This document shows, one piece after another, positions 33,299 to 41,749 of a stretch of 64,000 bases of DNA. A model generated the notes under the pieces. The model was given only the letters and a program-made list of their open reading frames with translations, searched no databases and had not been told where the DNA came from. Numbering within the stretch: position 1 is the first letter of the stretch; every line of letters starts with the position of its first letter. The DNA is taken from the IMG/VR virus record IMGVR_UViG_3300020182_000008, positions 62,001 to 126,000 of that record, one strand, 5' to 3'. This stretch comes from a virus. The translations under genes and the position numbers were made by a program.

Positions 33299-33769
33299 AT
33301 GTGGTTATATAAAGGAGAGGTTATAGGGAGCATTGAACAAATGCCCAAAGATACATTTGGCTTCATTTACGAAGTTACGTACATTCCAACAAACGAAAAA
33401 TATCTAGGTAAAAAAGTATTATACTTTGAACGTAATAAACGTTTAGGTAAAAAAGCCTTAGAGACGTTACGTGAAGAAAGGAAAACTAAAGGTTTAAGAG
33501 GTAAAACACCTTTAAAACAAAAAATAGTAACTGAATCTGATTGGTTAACATATTATGGTTCACACAATAGAATTAAACAATTAGTTAAAGAAGGTAAAGA
33601 CGATCAATTTTCTAAAAAAATATTAGAATTTGCATTTGATAAAAAACATCTTACGTATCTTGAAACAAAACACCAATTCAGTAATTCCGTTCTAGAGAAT
33701 ACTGAATATATTAATGATAACATTTTAGGTAAATTTTTCAGAAAAGACTTGGTCAACCCAAACACTTAA
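33299..33769 (+). CDS. GIY-YIG-like endonuclease
   Basis: 156 aa. GFIYEVTYIPTNEKYLG (21-37) gives the GIY...YIG pair with normal spacing. A basic segment follows, then SDWLTYYGSHNRIKQLVKEG and FDKKHLTYLETKHQF with the likely metal-binding glutamate near 120. This arrangement is typical of phage GIY-YIG nucleases, often mobile homing types. It separates the tail cluster from the replication block, a common place for such an insertion. Whether it is a free-standing homing nuclease is inference. Confidence 0.65.
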   Translation: MWLYKGEVIGSIEQMPKDTFGFIYEVTYIPTNEKYLGKKVLYFERNKRLGKKALETLREERKTKGLRGKTPLKQKIVTESDWLTYYGSHNRIKQLVKEGKDDQFSKKILEFAFDKKHLTYLETKHQFSNSVLENTEYINDNILGKFFRKDLVNPNT

Positions 33770-33779
33770 CGTACATTCA
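33748..33779 (+). promoter_or_regulatory. early-type promoter, CTTG-N20-TACATTCA
   Basis: CTTG at 33748-33751 (in the end of the nuclease gene), 20 nt, TACATTCA at 33772-33779 in CGTACATTCACG, 16 nt before the ATG at 33796. Would drive the primase-exonuclease operon separately from late tail transcription. Confidence 0.5.
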
Positions 33780-33795
33780 CGTCTAAAGATAGGTT

Positions 33796-33987
33796 ATGGC
33801 TAGGAAAAAAGTTAAAATTGGAGATAAAGTAAAATACGATTTTATCATATCTAAAGGTATAGGTGAACTAATAAATATAAGAACCGAAACATATGGAACT
33901 GTATCTAACACTTGGTATTCAGTAAAAGGTGAAGATGGAACTATATATCCTTGTCGAAAAGAAGCAGTAACATTATTTAATGATTAA
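33796..33987 (+). CDS. small SH3-like hypothetical protein (63 aa)
   Basis: MARKKVKIGDKVKYDFIISK, GTVSNTWYSVKGEDGTIYP and a CRKEAVTLF end form the beta-strand pattern of a KOW/SH3-like barrel with a basic start. Overlaps the primase gene by 8 nt, so it may be a nucleic-acid-binding partner in replication. No family confirmed. Confidence 0.6.
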   Translation: MARKKVKIGDKVKYDFIISKGIGELINIRTETYGTVSNTWYSVKGEDGTIYPCRKEAVTLFND

Positions 33988-34909
33988 TCAAATATTACTT
34001 GGATTAGTCCAATCCGTTTTAGGTAGAAGCAATCCTACAGCTAGAGGTAACCACTCCTTTAATTGTCCTTTTTGTAATCACAAAACACCTAAACTAGAGG
34101 TTAACTTAATCCCAAATAAGAAAAACGAAAATTTTTGGCATTGTTGGGTTTGTGATGCAAAAGGTAAAACGTTATTTAGTTTATTTAAACGTTTAAAAGT
34201 ATCAACTGAAAAACGTACTCAATTAAGTGAAATATTAGGTACAACAGACAAATACGATACTATAGTAGCTAGTAGTAATGTAGAATTACCTAAAGAATAT
34301 AAACCATTATATAACCTAACCAAATCAGATATACATGCCCGGCATGCTTTAGCTTACCTTAAAAAACGAGGTTTAACAATGGTTGATATTTTAAAGTATC
34401 AAATTGGGTATTGTGAAAATGGGCGTTATGCAAATAAAATTATTATACCTACATATAGTGCTGAAGGTACATTAGAATATTTTGTAGCTCGTTCATTTGA
34501 AAGAGAACCATCTAGAAAATATGATGCACCATCTTCAGATAAAAATCTTATAGGGTTTGAAAATATGATAAATTGGAATGTACCTATTGTATTATGTGAG
34601 GGTGCATTTGATGCTATCGCTATAAAACGAAATGCTATACCATTATTTGGTAAAAACATTTCAAGAAAACTGATGCAAAAATTAGTTACATCAGATGTTA
34701 AAAAAGTTTACCTAGCTTTAGACAGTGACGCTATAAAGGCAACTTATAAAATAGCAGATCAGTTATTAAAAGCGGGTAAAAAATTATTTGTAATAGAGTT
34801 AGACGATAAAGACCCTGCCGACATGGGTTTTGCTTTATTTACAAATAAAATACAGGAAGCACAAGAATTTACATTTTCTTCACTCCTTAATTTAAAATTA
34901 TCTATATGA
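33980..34909 (+). CDS. 61: DNA primase (DnaG/T4 gp61-like)
   Basis: 309 aa. N-terminal zinc ribbon C29-P-F-C32 ... HC55-WVC58, then a YLKKRGLTMVDILKYQIGYC segment typical of the DnaG core. The Toprim signatures are IVLCEGAFDAIAI (glutamate near 207), LALDSDA (about 243) and DDKDPADMG (about 272). Makes RNA primers at the phage fork together with a replicative helicase, which is not in this window. Length similar to T4 gp61 (342 aa). Coupled to the small SH3-like gene and to the exonuclease gene. Confidence 0.85.
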   Translation: MINQILLGLVQSVLGRSNPTARGNHSFNCPFCNHKTPKLEVNLIPNKKNENFWHCWVCDAKGKTLFSLFKRLKVSTEKRTQLSEILGTTDKYDTIVASSNVELPKEYKPLYNLTKSDIHARHALAYLKKRGLTMVDILKYQIGYCENGRYANKIIIPTYSAEGTLEYFVARSFEREPSRKYDAPSSDKNLIGFENMINWNVPIVLCEGAFDAIAIKRNAIPLFGKNISRKLMQKLVTSDVKKVYLALDSDAIKATYKIADQLLKAGKKLFVIELDDKDPADMGFALFTNKIQEAQEFTFSSLLNLKLSI

Positions 34910-35673
34910 TATTACGTAAAGCGAATTTTCCTAAACAGGAATACAATCGAACATTTACGCAGATTACAACAAACGATTCTCGTTTTTATGAGGATGGGGA
35001 AAAAACATACCCCTCTGTAACTTATGTTTTATCTTACTATCCTAAAGGAAGACACTTTGAGGAATGGCTTAAAAAAGTAGGCCACTCAGCTGATTATATA
35101 GCTAAAAAATCTGCAGATGAAGGTACAATAGTACATAACTTAGCAGAGGCATATCTATTAGGTAAAGAAATTAAACTAATGGATGAAGGTGGAAATCCTA
35201 AATATGATCTTAAAGTTTGGAAAATGTTCTTAGCATTTGTAGATTTCTGGGAAACTAGTGGAGCTGAACTATTAGAGACAGAAGTATTCTTATACTCAGA
35301 TACACTTAAGGTTGCTGGAACGTGCGATCTTGTGTGCAAAATCAACGGAGAACTATGGGTAATCGACTTGAAAACATCTAATCACCTACAGACGACGTAT
35401 GACCTACAGACCGCGGTTTATACGCGCTGTTTTGAAGAATGTTACGATCAAAAAGTAGATAGAGTAGGTGTGCTTTGGTTAAAATCCAAATCAAGAGGAC
35501 CAGATAAAACAGGTAAAAGACTTAAAGGTAAAAAATGGGAAGTATATGAATCACCACGTACTGTAGATGAAAATTTAGAAATATATTCCCATGTACGTGC
35601 TTTATTCGATTTAGAAAACCCTAATCTCAAACCTATCTCAGAAAAATGGCCAACAACTATTAAGAAAAAATGA
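34906..35673 (+). CDS. PD-(D/E)XK exonuclease (RecB-family-like)
   Basis: 255 aa. N-terminal PSVTYVLSYYPKG and GTIVHNLAEAYLLG (H77) and catalytic VAGTCDLV (D141), WVIDLKTS (D154, K156) and YDLQTAVYT (Q168) are the complete RecB/Cas4-type nuclease motif set. No four-cysteine iron-sulphur cluster of Cas4 is visible. Presumably processes DNA ends in recombination-dependent replication or repair. ATGA overlap with the primase gene. Confidence 0.8.
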   Translation: MILRKANFPKQEYNRTFTQITTNDSRFYEDGEKTYPSVTYVLSYYPKGRHFEEWLKKVGHSADYIAKKSADEGTIVHNLAEAYLLGKEIKLMDEGGNPKYDLKVWKMFLAFVDFWETSGAELLETEVFLYSDTLKVAGTCDLVCKINGELWVIDLKTSNHLQTTYDLQTAVYTRCFEECYDQKVDRVGVLWLKSKSRGPDKTGKRLKGKKWEVYESPRTVDENLEIYSHVRALFDLENPNLKPISEKWPTTIKKK

Positions 35674-36356
35674 ATTTAATCCCTGCTACTATACTAGATA
35701 ATTTTTTAGAAAATCCTAATGAAATTAAAGATTGGGCCTTATCTTTAGATTATTCTAAATTAGGTGAAAATGGTAGATATCCTGGAAAAAGAACTAAATT
35801 ACTTGAAAATATTAACCCTCCTTTCCATAAATACATAACAAAAAAAATTATTTCTATTTTTGCAGATTCTAATAATGTTATAGGGGAATCTAGTAGTTCA
35901 TTTCAATTAATTCCAAATTTTGAAGGTAACGGGTGGATACATCAAGACACAGATTCTCAAATTACAGCTATAATTTATTTAAGTAAAGAAAATACAATAA
36001 ACTGTGGAACTTCCTTATATGAAATAAATTCATCTAATATTTTTAATCTTACCCCTGAAAGAAAAGCTTATAGTCAATATAGAAAAATCCATCATTCTAC
36101 TGGTAAATTACCTCTTAATATTTTAGAACAAAAAACTATATTTGAAAATAATAACTTTAATAAAATTTTAGATGTTAAAGATAAATTTAATAGGATTTTT
36201 TGTTTCTCTAGCAGTCAATACCACTCAGCAAATTTTTTTTCACCTAATAATGGAGAAGACAGACTAACTTATATTTCTTTTTTATATAATCTTCGTACAT
36301 TAGATGGAAGTCCCTTTTTCCCCGTAATGCGTACACAAAATATTTCATTTCAATAA
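35670..36356 (+). CDS. 2-oxoglutarate/Fe(II) oxygenase-like protein (DUF6445-like)
   Basis: 228 aa. H91-Q-D93 in GWIHQDTDSQITAIIYLS gives the HxD iron motif; distal H185 in SSQYHSANFFSPN and R198 in GEDRLTYISFLYN complete the facial triad and co-substrate site. The NPNEIKDWALSLDYS start and PGKRTKLL segment resemble phage DUF6445-type proteins. AT-richer than the primase and nuclease genes it overlaps by four bases, like the oxygenases near the left end, suggesting a separate origin. Confidence 0.7.
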   Translation: MNLIPATILDNFLENPNEIKDWALSLDYSKLGENGRYPGKRTKLLENINPPFHKYITKKIISIFADSNNVIGESSSSFQLIPNFEGNGWIHQDTDSQITAIIYLSKENTINCGTSLYEINSSNIFNLTPERKAYSQYRKIHHSTGKLPLNILEQKTIFENNNFNKILDVKDKFNRIFCFSSSQYHSANFFSPNNGEDRLTYISFLYNLRTLDGSPFFPVMRTQNISFQ

Positions 36357-36364
36357 TAAATTTA

Positions 36365-36396
36365 TTAGGCTCCCTCACCTCTTTTTCGTATATTTA
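36365..36396 (+). promoter_or_regulatory. hybrid promoter, TTAG-N20-TATATTTA(TA)
   Basis: TTAG at 36365-36368, 20 nt, TTCGTATATTTATATG with TATATTTA at 36389-36396. The box also fits the late TATATTTATA, so it may be read both early and late. Precedes the ATG at 36417, the first gene of the tagged-protein cluster. Confidence 0.5.
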
Positions 36397-36416
36397 TATG
36401 TTGACAATGTAACCCT

Positions 36417-37217
36417 ATGTATAAATTACGAGATATAATCTTAGAACAATCCGTTAATCCTAAGGCACTTATACTCGCTGGCTCCCCTGGTGCTGGCAAA
36501 TCGTCTTTTATAGAAGGAGTTAAAAATGCTCTTATCTTAAATGTAGACGATTACTACATGCGCAATTTAAAGGATATGGGAGTGTCTTTAGATTTAAAAA
36601 ACGCAGATGCTGAAGAAAGAAGCAAAGCAGCCTCAGCAATGGCAGCAGCAAATAAAGAATTTCGCCCTTATATGCGAGATATCATCTTAGGTAAAAAGAA
36701 TTTTATACTAGATGGTACAGCTGCTTCTTCTAGACCAACTTTAAAGTTAAAAGAAGAACTAGAAAATCTAGGTTACGATATACTAATGGTATATGTGTTT
36801 GCTTCACTAGAGAAAGCATTAGATAGAAACGAGACACGCTTTCAGCGCTCACAAGGTGAAGATAGAAGTTTATCACCTGCTATTGTATTACGTACCTGGA
36901 ACAATATAACTCAAAACTACGAGTTGTATCAAAAAGAATTTGGAGACAATTTCGTTTCTGTTGTAAACGATAAAGCGTTAGAAAAAGGTGAACCTATGAG
37001 CTCACTAGAATCTCTAGTAGACAAATACATCACACCATACGCTCCAAAAGATACAAAACCAAAAACAGATAAAGAGAAAGCTCGCTCTGAAAAATCAAAA
37101 TCAGAATTAGCACAACAAATCAACGACTTTGTAGAATCAGATAAAGTAGAAGATATCAAATCAAATTCCGTATCTAAAGACGAGGCAAAGTCTCGTGTAA
37201 ATTCATTTTTCTCATGA
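36417..37217 (+). CDS. zeta-toxin-like P-loop kinase with N-terminal tag
   Basis: 266 aa. A short leader MYKLRDIILEQS is followed at once by the P-loop kinase core: Walker A GSPGAGKSS (22-30), LNVDDYYMRNL (42-52), FILDGTAASS and ALDRNETRFQRS. This is the zeta toxin/UMP-kinase-like fold (PF06414), which in plasmid systems phosphorylates UDP-GlcNAc. No antitoxin gene is seen nearby. The Lys/Ser-rich C-terminal 60 residues are extra. The leader ends ILE|Q, like a prohead-protease site. ATGA overlap with the next gene. May be a packaged or early kinase; substrate unknown. Confidence 0.65.
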   Translation: MYKLRDIILEQSVNPKALILAGSPGAGKSSFIEGVKNALILNVDDYYMRNLKDMGVSLDLKNADAEERSKAASAMAAANKEFRPYMRDIILGKKNFILDGTAASSRPTLKLKEELENLGYDILMVYVFASLEKALDRNETRFQRSQGEDRSLSPAIVLRTWNNITQNYELYQKEFGDNFVSVVNDKALEKGEPMSSLESLVDKYITPYAPKDTKPKTDKEKARSEKSKSELAQQINDFVESDKVEDIKSNSVSKDEAKSRVNSFFS

Positions 37218-38293
37218 ACCCAGAAAAAATAGGTAGTCAAATAGCGAAATCTATCCTATTAGAGGAAGTTGTAGAGAAAGTTGCTCTATATCCTGGTGCA
37301 TTCAAACCACCTCATAAAGGACACGTTGCTACTGCTTTAAGAGCAAAAGAAGGAGACATAGATCGTGTTATTGTCTTTATGTCTACAAAAGAAAGAGATG
37401 GTGTTTCTGTAGAAGAAGCTCAACAAGTTTGGGATTTATATAAACAAAATAACCCAGAATTAGAGAATGTAGAGATTGTTCAAACACCCACCCCAGTAAA
37501 AGACGTTTACGATTATGCTAAAGACAACCCAGCTAATTTAGTTAGAGCTGTATTTGGTAAAGGGGAAGAAGATAGATTCAAATCACTATTAGATAAAGAA
37601 AAATATCCCCACGTAGAGGTATTCGATGCTGGAATGGAAGGAACATATTCAGCAACTGAATTGCGTAAAGCAATACGAGATAATGATTTAGAAACTGTAA
37701 ATGATTTTATACCTGATGGTCTTAATGTAGATGATTTTATGTCTATATTTCAGTTAAATGAAGCTATATCCGAATCAATAGTAGGTGATAAAATAGTATG
37801 CGATAACTGTGGATGGGAATGGGAAATAGCAGATGGTGGAGACGATTTGTATATATGTCACAAATGTGGACACGATAATACACCACGTAAAGATTATCTA
37901 AAAGAAGCTAGATATAAAAAATTCCTAAACGAAGGTTGGGACAATTCAAAAGGCAAAGTAATAGGAGATTTTGTAAATTATGTTAGCGAATATCTTTCTA
38001 TAAATAAACCTAAAATTAAACTAATCAACTCACCAGACTATACTCAAGAATATCACAGTTTTGGTGGTTATCTACCTTCAGAAGAAAAAATAATGGTTGT
38101 TGTTCACAATCGTAACATGGCTGATATATTAAGAACCGTAGCACACGAGATGGTTCACCATATGCAAAATCTAGACGATAGATTAACACCCAAATCAGGT
38201 GAAGACGGATCACCAGATGAAAATGAAGCTAATTCGTTAGCGGCGGTTATAATGAGAAAATTTGGACGTGAAAATCCACACATATATGAATAG
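37214..38293 (+). CDS. nucleotidyltransferase - zinc ribbon - zincin metallopeptidase fusion
   Basis: 359 aa with three readable domains. Residues 20-170: cytidylyltransferase-like, with YPGAFKPPHKGH (HxGH at 34-37) and YSATELRKAI near the end in place of the usual ISSTxIR. About 193-225: zinc ribbon C-DNC-GW...C-HKC-GH. About 260-359: HExxH zincin (AHEMVHHM around 310-316, third ligand probably in DENEANSLAA), with a conserved FGGYLPSEEKIMVVV strand. The N-terminal leader MNPEKIGSQIAKSILLEE resembles the tags of neighbours. The combination is unusual; function unknown. Confidence 0.7.
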   Translation: MNPEKIGSQIAKSILLEEVVEKVALYPGAFKPPHKGHVATALRAKEGDIDRVIVFMSTKERDGVSVEEAQQVWDLYKQNNPELENVEIVQTPTPVKDVYDYAKDNPANLVRAVFGKGEEDRFKSLLDKEKYPHVEVFDAGMEGTYSATELRKAIRDNDLETVNDFIPDGLNVDDFMSIFQLNEAISESIVGDKIVCDNCGWEWEIADGGDDLYICHKCGHDNTPRKDYLKEARYKKFLNEGWDNSKGKVIGDFVNYVSEYLSINKPKIKLINSPDYTQEYHSFGGYLPSEEKIMVVVHNRNMADILRTVAHEMVHHMQNLDDRLTPKSGEDGSPDENEANSLAAVIMRKFGRENPHIYE

Positions 38294-38837
38294 AATAAAG
38301 GGTAGTTTAATGGATTTATTGCAAGAAGATCTTGCTAAAGCATACGATGTTTTTGTCGATATGGATGGGGTGTTAACAGACTTTGAAAGACGTTTTGAAC
38401 AATTCGCTGGTGTAACCCCAGACGAATACACTTCTCAAAAGACAATCCAATTTGGTAAAGAAAAAGCAGATGAACAATTTTGGAATCTAATAGATAAAGA
38501 AATTGGAGTACGTTTTTGGGCTGGAATGCCATGGATGCCTGAAGGAGAAAACCTATACAAACATATCAAAAAATATAAACCCACCATTTTAACATCTCCC
38601 TCCAGAGACGAATCATCTCGCATAGGAAAAGGTGTATGGGTTAAAAGAAACATGTCTGGTGTACCAGTAAAATTTGGGTACAAAGCATCTGGTAAAGCAA
38701 AATATGCTGGACCAAACAAAATATTAATAGACGATAGAGAAGATAATATAGCAGCTTGGAAAGCAGCAGGAGGAATTGGTATATTATTTAAATCAACAGA
38801 ACAAGTTAAAAACGAGTTATCTAAATTAGGGTTATGA
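38286..38837 (+). CDS. HAD-superfamily phosphatase (5'(3')-deoxyribonucleotidase-like)
   Basis: 183 aa from the ATG at 38286, which overlaps the preceding stop by 8 nt; an ATG at 38262 would add eight residues. Leader MNRIKGSLMDLLQEDLAKA, then motif I FVDMDGVLTDF, motif II PTILTSPSRDE, a lysine in SGKAKYAG and motif IV NKILIDDREDN. This is a complete HAD set like C-type phage nucleotidases (PF06941). Could dephosphorylate deoxynucleotides or act as a polynucleotide 3'-phosphatase. The leader again fits the tag pattern (DLLQE|D). Confidence 0.7.
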   Translation: MNRIKGSLMDLLQEDLAKAYDVFVDMDGVLTDFERRFEQFAGVTPDEYTSQKTIQFGKEKADEQFWNLIDKEIGVRFWAGMPWMPEGENLYKHIKKYKPTILTSPSRDESSRIGKGVWVKRNMSGVPVKFGYKASGKAKYAGPNKILIDDREDNIAAWKAAGGIGILFKSTEQVKNELSKLGL

Positions 38838-39409
38838 GCGAATCACGCTTAAATAAAGAATTCTCTGAACGCGACATCCAGAGAATGCGCAATATAGTTT
38901 CTGGAAATACAGCTGAACGCACTAGAGTTCAAGCAGGTTACCAAAAACAATCAGTAGAACATGGCGAGGGCGATGTATGGGAAGAATCAGGTAAAACCTG
39001 GACTATAAAAAACGGTATTAAACAAACCGTCACCAAACATGACAAACTAAGGGAAATGGTTAACATGCCCTTAAAATGTCCTAAATGTGAAAATGCAATG
39101 AAATCTACCAAATTGAATCAAAAGATGTGGTCTATACACGGCAAATGTTTCGATTGCGTAGTTGAATATGAAGCACATTTAAAAGCTACAGGAGGGTATG
39201 AAGAGTATGCTAAAAAATTAATGAACGCTAATAAAAATTCATTTGTTACTGACTACGAGCAAGCCGTAGAGGCATATATAAATGATAAAGGAGACACATT
39301 TATGTCTGAGGCTGGAGATTTAGAAAATTGGTCAAAAGCTAAAATAAATCCCGAAACAATTAAAATTTTAAAGGAAAACATCAAACAGCTAAAAGAACTA
39401 GAGCTGTAA
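38834..39409 (+). CDS. zinc-binding hypothetical protein (191 aa)
   Basis: ATGA junction with the HAD gene. Starts with MSESRLNKEFSERDIQRMRN; residues about 70-115 hold LKCPKCENAMKST ... HGKCFDCVVEYE, a four-cysteine zinc knuckle. The C-terminal half is helical. I recognise the arrangement (RDIxRxRNL, CPxC...CxxC) from many T4-like marine phages, where function is unknown. No N-terminal LIRE-type tag. Confidence 0.65.
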   Translation: MSESRLNKEFSERDIQRMRNIVSGNTAERTRVQAGYQKQSVEHGEGDVWEESGKTWTIKNGIKQTVTKHDKLREMVNMPLKCPKCENAMKSTKLNQKMWSIHGKCFDCVVEYEAHLKATGGYEEYAKKLMNANKNSFVTDYEQAVEAYINDKGDTFMSEAGDLENWSKAKINPETIKILKENIKQLKELEL

Positions 39410-39417
39410 TATCCTTA

Positions 39418-39427
39418 TATATTTATT
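39418..39427 (+). promoter_or_regulatory. late promoter box TATATTTATT
   Basis: TATATTTATT in the gap before the ATG at 39447 (19 nt away); last base differs from the consensus TATATTTATA. Confidence 0.45.
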
Positions 39428-39446
39428 ATAGAATAATTCTACAAAC

Positions 39447-40064
39447 ATGAAAAAACAAGAACTACGTAAACTTATTAAAGAAAATATTACAGATTGGCTA
39501 TCTGAGCGTAATCTTCCCGAAACTGAGGAAACACAACAAGCTCCTGTAAAAGAAAAAGTAGCTAAAATCGAAGATCAAATTGCTGAATTCTACTACGTTA
39601 CAAAACCTACTAAAGAATCTTCTGTTGAAGAACTAGTAAAAAGTGGAGACGTATTTGAATTTGCTATGAGTGGTCTAACTCGTGAAGACATTTCAGGTAT
39701 CTACAAATCTGAAAGCAGAGCAAAATCAGCTGCAAATAAAGTAATTAAAGAAAGAGACATTAAGCTTAAAGAAACCTATAAAAAAGGTCAAGACAAACTT
39801 AAGCAAATGGAAGCTTCAATTGACGAAATTAAAGGTCAAATCGAAGGTAAAATGTCTGAAGCAACTTCTAACCCAGATATGCGTGAAGCACTTACATCTG
39901 AATCTAATGGTTTAATGGAAAAATTATCCATGCTAGAAATGCAAATGGATAAACTACGTGAGGCATTAGAAAAAGAAGGTTTACGTTTCGAGAAAAAATC
40001 ATCTAAAAAGTCTAAAAAAGAAGACGAAAAAGAAGACAAAAAAGACGAAAAGGAAGATAAGTAA
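39447..40064 (+). CDS. tagged coiled-coil protein with Lys/Asp tail (205 aa)
   Basis: N-terminus MKKQELRKLIKENITDWLSE is the clearest form of the shared leader (LRxLIxE). The middle is a long charged coiled coil (KLKQMEASIDEIKGQIEGKM; LMEKLSMLEMQMDKLREAL). The end is an alternating KKSKKEDEKEDKKDEKEDK tail. Preceded by a late box. Possibly an internal head or scaffold-associated protein; no family recognised. Confidence 0.6.
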   Translation: MKKQELRKLIKENITDWLSERNLPETEETQQAPVKEKVAKIEDQIAEFYYVTKPTKESSVEELVKSGDVFEFAMSGLTREDISGIYKSESRAKSAANKVIKERDIKLKETYKKGQDKLKQMEASIDEIKGQIEGKMSEATSNPDMREALTSESNGLMEKLSMLEMQMDKLREALEKEGLRFEKKSSKKSKKEDEKEDKKDEKEDK

Positions 40065-40067
40065 TCT

Positions 40068-41030
40068 ATGGACAAGCTAAAACTCAGATACTTAATCCGA
40101 GAGGCTATAGAAAACGTTGTTGGAGTTTCAGCAAAATTCTCTATAGGGGATAAAGTAACTACGGTAGATGGAGACACTGCTACTGTTACAATGGCAGAAC
40201 ATCCGTTCTACACTGTAGAGTTAGAGGAGACTGGAACAACTAAATCGTTTAACTTTAAAGATTTAGCTCCATTCCAAGAAAAAGAAATATCTAAAACATC
40301 AGAAGGCATTATGCTCCAAGAAGGCGCGATTGCCTCTCCTGGTTTAATGTTCCATCAACAACACAAAAAACCACTATCAGAGTGTATTTTTAGAATAGGT
40401 TCAGAAGCATACGTAGACTTCTATGCCGAAGCAAGAGAATTATTCAACGAAGGCGTTCTAAAAGTAAACGAACTTGATAGAGATTTAATTCGCAACACTG
40501 ACATAGGCGAATATGGAATATTTGAAGGCAAAAAAATTGCTTTAGATATTCCTTTTATTAATGAAAGAGAAGATGCCTTAGGTATTTACGATGATGGTAG
40601 AGGAAATTCCGCTGCAATTGGATGGACACCTGATGGGTATCTAGCTACAGTAGATGGTGAATACGATTTTCAAATCGGACCTGCTAAAACAGTAGAAGAG
40701 CTAATTAAGATGTTAGCTGATGAAGGTTTTACAAATAAAATATTTGAAGCCGAATTTAAAGGTAAAGACGTTCCACTAAACAAACCAAAACGTGGTGGTT
40801 CAAAAGCATACTATGTTTACGTTAAAGACGGGGACAAAGTTAAAAAAGTATCATTCGGGTCTGGTGGCCTAAGAGCAAAAATTAACAACCCAGAAGCACG
40901 TAGAGCTTTTGCGGCACGACACAATTGCGACAAAAAGAAAGATAGAACAAAAGCAGGTTATTGGTCATGCAATTTACCACGTTACGCGAAGGCCCTAGGA
41001 TTAGGTGCTAACAAAAACACATTTTGGTAG
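40068..41030 (+). CDS. tagged protein with DUF5872-like C-terminal domain (320 aa)
   Basis: Leader MDKLKLRYLIREAIENVVG, then an SH3-like stretch (SIGDKVTTVDGDTATVTM, 25-65), a middle domain (about 120-240) and a C-terminal basic domain from about 245. The latter has YYVYVKDGDKVKKVSFGSGG, then EARRAFAARHNCDKKKDRT and YWSCNLPRYAKALGL, matching DUF5872-type domains common in marine phages. The domain is cysteine- and lysine-rich and may bind DNA. LIRE|A fits a T4 prohead protease site. Confidence 0.65.
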   Translation: MDKLKLRYLIREAIENVVGVSAKFSIGDKVTTVDGDTATVTMAEHPFYTVELEETGTTKSFNFKDLAPFQEKEISKTSEGIMLQEGAIASPGLMFHQQHKKPLSECIFRIGSEAYVDFYAEARELFNEGVLKVNELDRDLIRNTDIGEYGIFEGKKIALDIPFINEREDALGIYDDGRGNSAAIGWTPDGYLATVDGEYDFQIGPAKTVEELIKMLADEGFTNKIFEAEFKGKDVPLNKPKRGGSKAYYVYVKDGDKVKKVSFGSGGLRAKINNPEARRAFAARHNCDKKKDRTKAGYWSCNLPRYAKALGLGANKNTFW

Positions 41031-41031
41031 A

Positions 41032-41487
41032 ATGGAAAATTTTAATTTAAAAAAATATTTAGCTGAAGGTCGCTTACTAAAAGAAATTGACGGAGATTTT
41101 GGTGTTAATTTAAATACACCTGAAAATGCAGTTAAATTTAAAGATCTCCTATCCCAAATGGGTATACCAGCTGAAGTTGATGGTATTTTTGTACAATTTG
41201 ATGGTAGTATTGATGATATGCGAAAAGTAAGTGTTTTAGCCGATAAATTTTTAGGCGCATCACAAGATTCTTCACCATTTAAAGATGAAAGACCAAGTGA
41301 CACTATAACACTAGCTGTAGATAAAGCATATTATGATGACGATAAAGGTGAGTTTACTCTAACACCTACAGATGTTATAGTAACAGCTGATAACTTTGAA
41401 GATATTATATTTGACGAAGTAGGAGATGAAGAGGTAGATTTTACAAGTTATGTTCGCACATATCCTAAAATCTTTAAAAGAGTTTAA
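41032..41487 (+). CDS. tagged hypothetical protein (151 aa)
   Basis: ATG at 41032, two bases after the previous stop, gives the leader MENFNLKKYLAEGRLLKEID; a start at 41005 lies inside the upstream gene. The leader is nearly the same as in the products at 43555 and 49399 (xNFNLKxxxxE), and YLAE|G is a T4-type prohead cleavage sequence. The rest is an acidic alpha/beta domain (VDGIFVQFDGSIDDMRKV; DVIVTADNFEDIIFDEVGDE). No family recognised. Confidence 0.6.
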   Translation: MENFNLKKYLAEGRLLKEIDGDFGVNLNTPENAVKFKDLLSQMGIPAEVDGIFVQFDGSIDDMRKVSVLADKFLGASQDSSPFKDERPSDTITLAVDKAYYDDDKGEFTLTPTDVIVTADNFEDIIFDEVGDEEVDFTSYVRTYPKIFKRV

Positions 41488-41488
41488 A

Positions 41489-41749
41489 ATGGCAACTTAC
41501 ACCGACTACGAATATAAAGGATACCACGTTAGACATTTTTCACACGATACAGAAAGTGCTGATCTAGTATGGCATCGTGATAGAAAAGATAGAGACATTA
41601 CTCCAATAGGAAAAACAGATTGGCAAATACAATTTGACAACGAGTTGCCTAGGCCAATAGATGATTGTATCTTTATACCAGAAGGTAAATGGCACAGAGT
41701 AATTAAAGGTAGTGGGTGCCTAAAAATATTAATAAACGAATATGCTTGA
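41489..41749 (+). CDS. small cupin-like protein (86 aa)
   Basis: From the ATG at 41489, just after the upstream stop. LVWHRDRKDRDI provides HxD, and CIFIPEGKWHRVIKG a distal His before a KILINEY strand, giving a minimal cupin/2-oxoglutarate-oxygenase-like metal site. The TDWQIQFDNELPRPIDD segment is conserved in T4-like marine phage proteins I recall. Too small for a complete oxygenase fold; may be a metal-binding regulator. Confidence 0.6.
   Translation: MATYTDYEYKGYHVRHFSHDTESADLVWHRDRKDRDITPIGKTDWQIQFDNELPRPIDDCIFIPEGKWHRVIKGSGCLKILINEYA

Noticed and set aside
40068-41030. Frameshift or truncation in the DUF5872-like protein
   Set aside because: All domains are in one continuous frame and the next gene starts directly after its stop; nothing suggests damage.
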